NCBI GenBank assembly: GCA_050692195.1 | Contig: JBOGVA010000003.1 | Span: forward strand, 1 to 27,796 | DNA length: 27,796 bases | Source of the DNA: JBOGVA01 sp050692195 | Lineage (GTDB): Bacteria; Actinomycetota; UBA4738 | Direction of reading: 5' to 3' | Shown: positions 7,599 through 14,864 of the stretch, one piece after another | Numbering within the stretch: position 1 is the first letter of the stretch | Layout of the letters: each line of letters opens with the position of its first letter | Notes under the pieces: generated by a model | Told to the model about the DNA's origin: nothing | The model's database searches: none | The model's input: the letters and a program-made list of their open reading frames with translations, nothing else | Program-made: the position numbers and the translations under genes

Positions 7599-7609
7599 GC
7601 CGTATCTTT
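7599..7609 (-). promoter_or_regulatory. shared 11-mer AAAGATACGGC upstream of Cys-rich gene 1
   Basis: The minus strand reads AAAGATACGGC, 67 bases before the start of the gene at 7170-7532. The same 11 bases occur on the plus strand at 27220-27230, about 100 bases before the second Cys-rich Tat gene. It may be part of a promoter or an operator; no clear -35 partner was found. Confidence 0.3.
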
Positions 7610-7627
7610 TCTCCGCTCGGAGATCGC

Positions 7628-8830
7628 TCACGAATGAGCCGGCGAGCCCTGGATGCGCCCCACAGCCCAGGCCACCCGGCTCACCTGATCCTCCGTCATG
7701 GCTCCCCAGAGCGGGAGGGTCAGGACGCGGGACGCCGCCCTCTCCGTCTCCGGGAGCCCCCCGTTCGTGGCGGCCAGGCCCCGGTAGGCCCGCATGGCGT
7801 GCACCGGGGGGGTGTAGTAGCGCTTGGTCTCGATCCCCTCCGCGGCGAGGGCCTGGGCCAGTTCCCCCGTGCCCATGCCGAACTCCCGCGGCTCCACCAG
7901 TACGGTGAAGTCCTTGAAGGTACTCCGGTCCCCGGAGGGGACTTCGGGGAAGCCGACCCCGGGTATCGGCGCCAGAGCTTGCTTGTATCGGTCGGCGAGG
8001 ACATTGCGTCTGTGGACCCGGTCGTCCAGTCCGTCCAGGGACCCCAGGGCGATCGCCGCGTGCACCTCCGACATCCGGGCATTGAGCCCGACGAACCGGC
8101 AGTCGTAGTCGCCCGGGTTCGCATAGTCCCGGCCGATGCGGCATCGCTCCGCGAGGAAGTCGTCGTTGGTGGCGATGATCCCCCCCTCGCCGGCGATCAG
8201 CACCTTTGTCGGAGAGAGGCTGAACACCTCGGCGTCCCCGAACCCTCCGACGGGGACCTCCCGGTGCCTCGATCCGAAGGCGTGGGCCGCGTCGAAGAAC
8301 AGCCTGATGCCATTGCGGCGGGCCAGATCGGCCAGACCCTCCGTGTCGCACGGCGTGCCGAACGTGTGGGTGGCCAGGATGGCCGACGTCCGGACGCCCG
8401 TGGCCCTCCGGGCCGCCTCCGCCGAGAGCGTCAGGGTGGCCGGATCGATGTCGGCGAAGAGCGGCCGCAGTCCGTTCCACGCGACGGCATGCGCGGTGGC
8501 CGCGAACGTGAACGATGGGAGGACCACGTCACCCGAGAGGTCGGCGGCCCGCAGGACCAGCATGAGCCCGGCGGTGCAGGAGGCCACCGCGACGCAGTGC
8601 CGGACGCCCAGGTACTCGGCGGCCTGGCGTTCCAGCTCTCGGACCAGGGGGCCGTTGGTCAGGATCCCGCTCGACAGGACCTTCCGGACCTCCTCGAGAA
8701 CCCCCTCGGTATCCGGGACGGTGGGACGGACGAACGGGATCCCGTCCGGGAAGGCCGGGCGGCCACCGAGGATGGCGGGAGCGTCCGGCGCGGAAGATGG
8801 CGAGGCTGTTGCTCTGGTCTCGTTCACCAT
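7628..8830 (-). CDS. DegT/DnrJ/EryC1/StrS-family sugar aminotransferase
   Basis: A 400-residue PLP enzyme of the sugar aminotransferase family. It shows the phosphate-binding region ASCTAGLMLVLRA, LPSFTFAATAHAV, the PLP-ring aspartate in FFDAAHAFG (about residue 180) and the Schiff-base lysine in SLSPTKVLIAGEGG (about residue 209). YYTPPVHAM near the C-terminus is also typical. Such enzymes transaminate 3- or 4-keto nucleotide sugars to amino sugars. The 4,6-dehydratase-type enzyme at 25099-26994 could supply the keto substrate, giving a UDP-bacillosamine-like or other amino-deoxy sugar route (inference). The ATG at 8830 is chosen over an in-frame codon at 8872 because GGAGG is 5 bases upstream. 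Confidence 0.95.
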   Translation of the reverse strand: MVNETRATASPSSAPDAPAILGGRPAFPDGIPFVRPTVPDTEGVLEEVRKVLSSGILTNGPLVRELERQAAEYLGVRHCVAVASCTAGLMLVLRAADLSGDVVLPSFTFAATAHAVAWNGLRPLFADIDPATLTLSAEAARRATGVRTSAILATHTFGTPCDTEGLADLARRNGIRLFFDAAHAFGSRHREVPVGGFGDAEVFSLSPTKVLIAGEGGIIATNDDFLAERCRIGRDYANPGDYDCRFVGLNARMSEVHAAIALGSLDGLDDRVHRRNVLADRYKQALAPIPGVGFPEVPSGDRSTFKDFTVLVEPREFGMGTGELAQALAAEGIETKRYYTPPVHAMRAYRGLAATNGGLPETERAASRVLTLPLWGAMTEDQVSRVAWAVGRIQGSPAHS

Positions 8831-8866
8831 ACGTGCCTCCAGGTACGGTATCGGGGCAGTTGCTGC

Positions 8867-8885
8867 CGGCATCCTCCGGATGCCG
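8867..8885 (-). terminator. perfect 8-bp hairpin between polymerase-like gene and aminotransferase gene
   Basis: CGGCATCC and GGATGCCG form a perfect 8-bp stem with a 3-base loop inside the 63-base gap after the stop of the gene at 8894-9976. No U-rich tail follows on the minus strand. It may attenuate or process the transcript between blocks B and C. Confidence 0.42.
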
Positions 8886-8893
8886 TAAATCGT

Positions 8894-9976
8894 CTAGCGC
8901 GTGCTCCGTAGGCGCCTTCGGTGAGAAGTGCTTCCAGCTCCAACCAGGGCCGCGGCGTAGATCGGGACCATCGGGAAGTGCATCACGTAGTCGACCGAGG
9001 CATGGATACCGAGAACCGCCAGGGCCGCGGCACCCAGAACCGCCATCCGTCCGACCGCGGCGAAAAGCCGCGCGAATCCCCACAGAAAGACCAGGCCGAG
9101 CAAGGCGAGACCAACGACGCCGGTCTCGGCGCCGTGCTGCAGGAACTCGTTGTGGGCCCAGCGTGCATCCGGATCCCGTTGTGCGGTGGGGCTGAGCTGT
9201 CCGAAGCGCCCCGGGCCCACCCCAACTCCCAGATTCAGCCGCAGGAGGGTGAGCGCGTCGTGCCAGAGCACCAGGCGACGCTCGGAGAGGGTGCTGTTGG
9301 CCACGCGCCCCAATGGCCCTGACGGACCACCGATCGAATGCCTGGCTCCGAGGACGACCGTGGTCGCCAGGACCACGACGAACAGCGCTGCGAAGCCGAA
9401 GACGACGGGCCGGGTTGCCCTCGGGGTGCCTGCAGCAAGAGCGATCGGGGCCAGTGCGATGAGCAGGATGGCCGAGGCCACGGATCCCGCCGCGAAAGGG
9501 ATCACCGCGAACCCTGCTGCAGAGGCCGTGCCCAGGAGGCGAGCGAGCGGCGCCTTCGAGGTGAGAGCGAGGAACAGGGCCGCGATCGCGGCCTGTGCGA
9601 AGAAGGCGCCCTTGGCGTTGGCATATCCGAACGGACCGCTGAGGGCGGCATTGCTCAGAAGGTCCGGGGTTAGCAGGGCGATCCCAGCAGCGACCGCGAC
9701 CAGCGCCCCGGGGACGAGGCGTGGAAACGACGATCCGCCCAGCCTGGCCAGCACATATGCCGCCGCGCAGGCCAGGATGAGAAGGGCCGCCGGCCCCGGC
9801 GTTCCACCGGCAAGCGCCCCGGCCGCATACACCCACCAGACGTTCGCTCCGAGGAGCACGAGCCCCAGAATCTCCAGGGGCTCGGCGCGTCTGCCCTGCC
9901 CGGGATCGACGTCGCGGGGATCGGGGAGCTCCGGGGGCCAGGGCGGAACGGTCCGCACGGTGGAGGGTCGGCTCAC
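8894..9976 (-). CDS. O-antigen ligase/polymerase-family (Wzy_C-like) membrane protein
   Basis: A 360-residue protein with about eight to ten hydrophobic segments beginning at EILGLVLLGANVWWVYAAG. Near the C-terminus RWAHNEFLQHGAETG followed by VVGLALLGLVF matches the Wzy_C signature (H-N-x-x-L-Q...E-x-G) of O-antigen ligases and polymerases. These act on polyprenol-linked glycans at the outer face of the cytoplasmic membrane. The GTG at 9976 overlaps the TGA of the HAD gene by 4 bases; the open frame extends upstream to 10546 but that part is antisense-like, Arg/Pro-rich and overlaps the HAD gene. Whether it polymerises repeat units or ligates glycan to an acceptor cannot be told. Confidence 0.87.
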   Translation of the reverse strand: MSRPSTVRTVPPWPPELPDPRDVDPGQGRRAEPLEILGLVLLGANVWWVYAAGALAGGTPGPAALLILACAAAYVLARLGGSSFPRLVPGALVAVAAGIALLTPDLLSNAALSGPFGYANAKGAFFAQAAIAALFLALTSKAPLARLLGTASAAGFAVIPFAAGSVASAILLIALAPIALAAGTPRATRPVVFGFAALFVVVLATTVVLGARHSIGGPSGPLGRVANSTLSERRLVLWHDALTLLRLNLGVGVGPGRFGQLSPTAQRDPDARWAHNEFLQHGAETGVVGLALLGLVFLWGFARLFAAVGRMAVLGAAALAVLGIHASVDYVMHFPMVPIYAAALVGAGSTSHRRRLRSTR

Positions 9977-10641
9977 AGGTGTTGAACCTCCAGCCCGGCC
10001 AGGTCGCCGATCTCCACGTCCACGCACGAACAGCTCTCGGCCTCGTAGTGCAGGCTCCCGGAGCGCCGGACGCGGACGGTCTTCCAGCCGAGGGCCTTGG
10101 GGCCGGCGAAGTCCTTGCCGGGGTTGTCCGCGACGTAGACGCACTGCCCTCCCATGCATCCGGTCTCGGTCTGGACGAGTTGGAACGCGCGAGCGTTCGG
10201 CTTCCAGTACTCGGGGCCGAGGTCTTCTGTGATGAGGATCGGATCGAGCCATGCCCTCAGACCGAGGGCCGTGGCCTTCGCGTGCTGGCTCGATGCGGGG
10301 CCGTCCGATACCGCGGCCAGCGCGACGTGACCGTGAAGACGCTCCAGGCAGTCCAGCGCATCCGGGGCAAGCCGGATCTCGGGGTCGTGAGACCGAAAGA
10401 CGTCGACGAGCGAACGGACGAGTTCCGGTCGATCCTCGATTCCGTACGTCGCCAGGACGTGGTCGAAGATGGTTCGCCTGACTCCCGTGTCGAACGCTTC
10501 CACCGCCCGGTCGAAGAAGCCTTCGATGCCCAGCTCCCGCCGGCACCGCTCCCCCACCGCCCGGAGCCCGCTGCGCACGTAGTCCCGTTCGAGATAGAGG
10601 GTGTCATCGATGTCGAAGGCGACACAACGAGCCTCAACCAC
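9973..10641 (-). CDS. HAD-superfamily hydrolase (phosphatase-like)
   Basis: A 222-residue HAD protein. Motif I is FDIDDTLY with nucleophile Asp10 and acid Asp12. Motif II is in AAVSDGP, motif III is the lysine in EYWKPNARAF, and motif IV is VYVADNPGKDFAGPKALG, as in YjjG/NANP-type phosphatases with an alpha-helical C1 cap between motifs I and II. The GTG at 10641 is preferred because GGAG lies about 7 bases upstream and it overlaps the ATP-grasp stop by 8 bases; an ATG at 10668 is a possible longer start. It likely dephosphorylates a sugar or sugar-acid phosphate in the glycan pathway (inference). The C-terminal tail carries a C.C pair (SCSC). Confidence 0.88.
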   Translation of the reverse strand: MVEARCVAFDIDDTLYLERDYVRSGLRAVGERCRRELGIEGFFDRAVEAFDTGVRRTIFDHVLATYGIEDRPELVRSLVDVFRSHDPEIRLAPDALDCLERLHGHVALAAVSDGPASSQHAKATALGLRAWLDPILITEDLGPEYWKPNARAFQLVQTETGCMGGQCVYVADNPGKDFAGPKALGWKTVRVRRSGSLHYEAESCSCVDVEIGDLAGLEVQHL

Positions 10642-11641
10642 CGGTCCGCTCCATCTGGTCGGCGCCAACGAAGACCGCCTCGTCGTAGCGCAGCATCACC
10701 CGTCCATCCATCCACGAATCGGCCGACGCGCTCGACGCGAGGCCCAGGACGTCCTCGATCAGCCACTTCGGATATTTGGCCCCGGCCTCCCAGCTCAAGG
10801 GGAAGCCGCCACCGAATCGCGGATTGATCTCGATGATGCTCACCTCGTCGCTATCGGCTTCCAGAAAGGCCTGAAGCGTGAGGGGGCCCCAGGCCCCCGG
10901 CAGAGCCTCAACCACTCGCCGGGCCAGCTCTTCGAGCCGGACCGACTTCACCGTCACGCCCTTGCTCGACTCACCGGCCCGTACCTCGATCCTTCGCCGG
11001 GGCACGGCGCACACGGACTTTCCGCGCGAGTTCACCAGGATGTCGATGGTGTACTCGTCGCCTTCGGCCACTGTCTCCACGACGAACTCCTCGGCGCGAG
11101 GTCGCGTGGCGACCTCCAGCTCGGTCCGGTCCCCGACGAGTGCCACGCCGATGGACGAGCTGCCGTTCCGCGGCTTGACGAGGAGCGGGAACCGCCACCG
11201 GTCGAGGTGAGCCAGCGCCTCCTCCACCGTGCCCTGACGCATCGTTGGGAACCCGTTGCCCACCAGCCATTCGTGGGTCGTCCGCTTGTCCCGGGCGATC
11301 TCCACGACCTCGGGCGAGGAGACGGCAACCGCGACGCCCAGATCCAGGAAGCGGTGCCGGTTCTCGGCGTACGCTCCCAGCTCGCGGTCGGTTGTCGGGA
11401 CGACCAGGCCCACGTCGTTCGCCCGGCAGATCTCCAGCACGCAGGGGACGAAATCGGGGCTGGCGCACGGAGGCACGATGAACCCGCGGTCCGCCGCATG
11501 GAACGCCGACGAGAGCCTCGTTATGTCCGTGGCCAGCACGTCGCCCCGCAGGTCCAGCTCGCGAAGCGCCTGGCGGAAGGTATCGACCAGCGCCACCCGC
11601 CGGCCCGCCGAGGAGACCAGGACGTTGAAGGCCTCAGCCAC
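10634..11641 (-). CDS. ATP-grasp family ligase
   Basis: A 335-residue ATP-grasp enzyme, with an N-terminal Rossmann-like pre-ATP domain (VLVSSAGRRVALVDTF), the lysine and glycine-rich loop VKPRNGSSSIG at 155-165, and the metal-binding EINPRFGGGF at 271-280. The family joins a carboxylate, via an acyl phosphate, to an amine or other nucleophile; relatives in surface-polysaccharide loci and carbamoyl-phosphate-synthase-like proteins look similar. The GTG at 11641 overlaps the stop of the sugar-transferase gene by 8 bases, with GGGGA 4 bases upstream. It is followed directly by a HAD phosphatase. It may decorate a sugar with an amino acid or make an activated precursor, but the substrate is unknown. 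Confidence 0.91.
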   Translation of the reverse strand: MAEAFNVLVSSAGRRVALVDTFRQALRELDLRGDVLATDITRLSSAFHAADRGFIVPPCASPDFVPCVLEICRANDVGLVVPTTDRELGAYAENRHRFLDLGVAVAVSSPEVVEIARDKRTTHEWLVGNGFPTMRQGTVEEALAHLDRWRFPLLVKPRNGSSSIGVALVGDRTELEVATRPRAEEFVVETVAEGDEYTIDILVNSRGKSVCAVPRRRIEVRAGESSKGVTVKSVRLEELARRVVEALPGAWGPLTLQAFLEADSDEVSIIEINPRFGGGFPLSWEAGAKYPKWLIEDVLGLASSASADSWMDGRVMLRYDEAVFVGADQMERTGG

Positions 11642-12248
11642 CGCGTCCCCGAAACGGCGGCATGGTGGCGTGCCCCGGCTGGCTGATCCCCTCCCGGCGA
11701 AGCACCTTCAGGATGGTGACGGCCAGGATCTTTAGGTCGAGTAGCATCGACCGGTTGTCCGCGTACCACACGTCGAGCTGGAATCGCTCCTCCCATGATT
11801 GGGCGTTGCGGCCGTTGATCTGAGCCCACCCCGTCATCCCCGGCTTGACCTCGTGCCGCCGCCTCTGCTCTTCGGTGTACAACGGCAGGTACTCCATGAG
11901 GAGCGGCCTGGGACCCACCAAGCTCATGTCGCCCTTGAGGACGTTGAGCAACTCCGGTAGCTCGTCGAGGCTCGCCGCCCGAAGGAACCGTCCCACCGGG
12001 GTGATCCGCTCCGCGTCGGGAAGCGGTGTTCCGGCGACGTCGCGAAGATCCCTCATCGTCCTGAGCTTGTAAAGCCGGAATGGCTCTCCCCACATCCCCG
12101 GCCGCTCCTGCACGAAGAGCACCGGCCGGCCCCCGGAAACGAAGACGGCCAGCGCGATGGCGATCATCAGCGGCGACAGGAGCAGCAGCGCCAATGTCGA
12201 GAAGACGATGTCGAACAGGCGCTTCAGGGCGGTGCTGGCCCGCTTCAT
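11634..12248 (-). CDS. polyprenyl-phosphate sugar-1-phosphate transferase (PglC/WcaJ-type)
   Basis: A 204-residue initiating phosphoglycosyl transferase. One N-terminal re-entrant hydrophobic helix (FDIVFSTLALLLLSPLMIAI) is followed by LFVQERPG, FRLYKLRTM at 57-65, the catalytic Asp-Glu pair in SLDELPELLNVLKGDMSLVG at 93-112, GPRP, and KPGMTGWAQINGRN. The length is that of the short monotopic form without the extra N-terminal membrane helices of WbaP. It transfers a sugar phosphate from a UDP-sugar to undecaprenyl phosphate and starts the repeat unit. The ATG at 12248 has AGGGGA upstream. The longer open frame to 12680 is a shadow of the neighbouring glycosyltransferase. Confidence 0.96.
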   Translation of the reverse strand: MKRASTALKRLFDIVFSTLALLLLSPLMIAIALAVFVSGGRPVLFVQERPGMWGEPFRLYKLRTMRDLRDVAGTPLPDAERITPVGRFLRAASLDELPELLNVLKGDMSLVGPRPLLMEYLPLYTEEQRRRHEVKPGMTGWAQINGRNAQSWEERFQLDVWYADNRSMLLDLKILAVTILKVLRREGISQPGHATMPPFRGRGG

Positions 12249-12267
12249 CGAGGTTCCCCTGAATGCT

Positions 12268-13491
12268 TCAGCGTGTGGCTCCTCGGACGTTTCCGGCGTT
12301 CTGCGGCCCGGCAGTGGCCCCCGGCGCATCGCCCGGCTGCTCCACGAGTGGGACGCCCTTCCGTGCCGCGACCTGCCGGTAGATGTCCAGGACGGTTCGC
12401 ACGACTTGGCGCTCGTCGAATCGGTCCCGTGCCCGGTCCCGGGCGGCCCGTCCCATCGTCTGGCGAAGGGCCGGCTCGTTACCCAGCTTCCGGATCGCCT
12501 CGGCCAGGGCCTGAGCGTCGCCGGCTGGCACCAGGAAGCCGTTGATCCCGTGCTCCACCACCTCCCTACAACCCCGTATGTCGGTGGCCACCACCGGAAG
12601 TCCCATCGCCGCGGCTTCCATCGCGGCCAGGGGGATGCCCTCCCGGCGGGAGGGGAGCACGAAGATGTCCATGGCGGCACACAGCTCGTCCACGTCCGGC
12701 CTCATCCCCACGAACCGCACGCCTCGGCCCGCGGCCTCCCGGAGCAGCGAGCTCGGTAGGGCATCAGGCTTGTCGGGCTCCTCCGGACCGATCGCCAGGA
12801 TCGTGTAACCCCTGCCCAAGAGGGAGGCGGCCGTGAAGAGCTCGGGGTAACCCTTCTCCGCGACCAGCCGGGCGACGATCCCCACCACGACGTGGGACTC
12901 CTCGATCCCAAGCCGGCGTCGGTAGCGCCGTCGGTCCTCCTGGGTGAATCGGTCCGGATCGAACCGGGCGAGGTCCACGCCGCTCCCGAGGAGCCGAGTC
13001 GAGCCGCGACGGGTGATGCCCCACCTGGTGAGGAGAGCGAAGTCCTCGGAGCTGAGGACGAGCTCTGCGTCCGAGAAGCGGTCGGCGAAGGCCTCGAGTC
13101 CATAGACCAGCAGCCGCTTGAGCACGTGGTCATTCTGCGTCGCGTAAAGGCCGTGAACGGTGTTCACGATGATGGGGACGCCTGCCAGCCTGCCCACGAT
13201 GCGGCCGTACAGCCCCGGCTTTGGATTGTGGGTATGCAGCACGTCGAACCGCTCCCGGCGAAGGATGCGCCACAGGTCGCGCGCCGCTCTGAGATCCCTC
13301 AGCGGATGCATCGCCCGGGTTGACGAAGGAAGCGCCAGGTGCCGGATCCCGGCCCGTTCGAGCTCGGCGACGTATGGGCCCGGGGCGCTGATCCCAACCG
13401 CCTCCCCTCCCGTGTCGAGCACTGCCTGTAGCTGCCGGAACAGGACGAAGCGAAGGGTGGAGTCCACGGTGGTGAGATGAGCGACGCGCAT
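12268..13491 (-). CDS. GT4-family glycosyltransferase
   Basis: A 407-residue enzyme starting MRVAHLTTVDSTLRF, with an N-terminal acceptor domain (HTHNPKPGLYGR at about residues 90-101, typical of capsular GT4 enzymes). The donor domain has GIVARLVAEKGYPELF, DIFVLPSRREGIPLAAMEAA (E-x7-E) and ATDIRGCREVVEHGINGFLV. It probably adds the second or a later sugar to the polyprenol-linked unit. The ATG at 13491 is defined by a TGATG overlap with the upstream gene; the frame is open far upstream but that region is a Gly/Arg-rich shadow. HNPKPG and RGCREVVE are close to enzymes of the CapM/PglA kind, so a role just after the initiating transferase fits. Confidence 0.93.
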   Translation of the reverse strand: MRVAHLTTVDSTLRFVLFRQLQAVLDTGGEAVGISAPGPYVAELERAGIRHLALPSSTRAMHPLRDLRAARDLWRILRRERFDVLHTHNPKPGLYGRIVGRLAGVPIIVNTVHGLYATQNDHVLKRLLVYGLEAFADRFSDAELVLSSEDFALLTRWGITRRGSTRLLGSGVDLARFDPDRFTQEDRRRYRRRLGIEESHVVVGIVARLVAEKGYPELFTAASLLGRGYTILAIGPEEPDKPDALPSSLLREAAGRGVRFVGMRPDVDELCAAMDIFVLPSRREGIPLAAMEAAAMGLPVVATDIRGCREVVEHGINGFLVPAGDAQALAEAIRKLGNEPALRQTMGRAARDRARDRFDERQVVRTVLDIYRQVAARKGVPLVEQPGDAPGATAGPQNAGNVRGATR

Positions 13492-14864
13492 CAGCTCGAT
13501 CCCTGGTCCTTCTGGGACCGGTCCCTCTGGGACCGGTCCCTGCCCCAGGTACTCGGCGGCGGGATGGCGAAGAGAACCAGGTACAACGGGAGGAGCTGGA
13601 TCCGGTGGCGGACCAGTTGGCCGAAGTTCGCGATGCCGGAGTGCGCGATGATGAACAGGCCTGCAAACGCGATCGCGAACCCCACGTACGGTTGGCGCCG
13701 GATGCTTCGAAGGGCGGCCAGCGCCCACGGGATCCGCCAGAACGAAAGAAGGATCAGGAACGTGCCCTCCGCGGCTGCCACGACCGCCTGCGCGTTGTGC
13801 GCCTCCGTGAGCAGGGGCCGGTAGACGACGGTGAAGACCGCGATCGGCGCGCGAAGGGGCGATTCGAGGATTGAGGGATAGAAGGTGGAGCCTCCGATGC
13901 GGGTCCGGGAAGTGATCTGGTACAGGATCGAGGTCGTGCCCCCGCCCGTGTCGATGCCGCTGTCTTGGAGGAAGCGGTCCGCCCGGGCCACGAAGAACAG
14001 TGCCACCAGGCCGAGCGCAGCGGTCGCCGCGAGCTTGGCGATCGGCGCGAGCTGCTTCAGCTCCCGTCGGGGCCTCAGAAGCAGGTACCCCGCTGCCAGG
14101 GCCACCATCATCAGCCCGGCGATATGCGGGCGTACCAGCGCGGCCAGCCACACTCCGAGCCCGGCCATCATCAGGCCGGCCCACGTCCGTCCCCGAAGCA
14201 CCCGCGCCGCGCCCAGGGAGGCGATCCCGAGGGAGAAGACCATCCAGGCCTCCTTGCCGATGGCCGACGGCCAGAAGAGGTGGGTGGGCAGGAAGAACAG
14301 GAGCAGGGCGTAGGATCGGATTCGGCCCTCGGGGACGGCCGTGACGAACGCTCGGTAGAAGAAGAAGAGGCCGAGGTATCCCACCCAGGAGAAGAAGACG
14401 AACCCCCCCATCCTGGTGGGGCCGATGATCGAGAAGAGCACTCCTGTCAGGAGGACGATGAAGTTCGTGCCCGTGTAGGATTCGAGGCCGGAGAAGTCCA
14501 GAGCCCTGAACCGATCGGCCTGCTCCGCCCCCGACAAGTAGTAGTACTTCGAGTCGGCGACTCCTTCGTAGACGTCGAAGGCGACGTGGTACTGGACCAC
14601 CGAGGCGACGAGCTTCAGGATCAGCGCCGCGACCAGCAGCCAGAACATGTTCCGCCTTCCCTGCGTTCTCGCTTCGTGTGCCAGGGCGGGCAGGGTCACG
14701 GCGAGCAGGACCGGACCCAGGATCAACGCCCCCCATGTGTCGTAGGTGGTGGTCGGCATAAGGATCAGCAGCGCCCCGATGTACAGGGTGGCCAGGGTCA
14801 TCCCGATCACCAGGAGGGTGGTCGGCCTGAGCGCCGCGGCCCTGGCTTCGGTCTCCTGAATCAC
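13491..14864 (-). CDS. polytopic membrane protein, probable polysaccharide polymerase-like
   Basis: A 457-residue protein with about ten to twelve hydrophobic segments, no family signature that I can name, and a soluble, strongly charged C-terminus (GRDRSQRDRSQKDQGSS). Between glycosyltransferase genes such a protein is most often a Wzy-type polymerase; DSKYYYLSGAEQADRFR and WPSAIGKEAWMVFSLGI recall EpsG/Wzy-like proteins. The GTG at 14864 overlaps the upstream TGA by 4 bases. Its stop is shared with the next start. A 15-base tandem repeat sits in the last 50 bases and encodes the RDRSQ repeats. Polymerase function is inference. Confidence 0.8.
   Translation of the reverse strand: MIQETEARAAALRPTTLLVIGMTLATLYIGALLILMPTTTYDTWGALILGPVLLAVTLPALAHEARTQGRRNMFWLLVAALILKLVASVVQYHVAFDVYEGVADSKYYYLSGAEQADRFRALDFSGLESYTGTNFIVLLTGVLFSIIGPTRMGGFVFFSWVGYLGLFFFYRAFVTAVPEGRIRSYALLLFFLPTHLFWPSAIGKEAWMVFSLGIASLGAARVLRGRTWAGLMMAGLGVWLAALVRPHIAGLMMVALAAGYLLLRPRRELKQLAPIAKLAATAALGLVALFFVARADRFLQDSGIDTGGGTTSILYQITSRTRIGGSTFYPSILESPLRAPIAVFTVVYRPLLTEAHNAQAVVAAAEGTFLILLSFWRIPWALAALRSIRRQPYVGFAIAFAGLFIIAHSGIANFGQLVRHRIQLLPLYLVLFAIPPPSTWGRDRSQRDRSQKDQGSS
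13511..13540. repeat. two perfect 15-base tandem copies, each with a 12-base palindrome
   Basis: TCTGGGACCGGTCCC occurs twice without a gap (13511-13525 and 13526-13540). Each copy contains the perfect palindrome GGGACCGGTCCC. The repeat lies in frame at the 3' end of the membrane-protein gene, about 20 bases before the coupled start of the glycosyltransferase gene, and can fold into strong hairpins in the mRNA. Confidence 0.9.

Noticed and set aside
9977..10546. N-terminal extension of the polymerase-like frame up to 10546
   Set aside because: The added residues are Arg/Pro/Gly-rich and fully overlap the HAD gene; the GTG at 9976 fits the GTGA overlap.
10601..11686. A 361-residue open frame on the plus strand over the ATP-grasp gene
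   Set aside because: No recognisable motif, while the minus strand shows clear ATP-grasp motifs and coupled starts.
13492..14736. Extension of the glycosyltransferase frame at 12268 up to 14736
   Set aside because: The extra 415 residues are a shadow of the polytopic membrane protein; the ATG at 13491 matches the conserved GT4 N-terminus.
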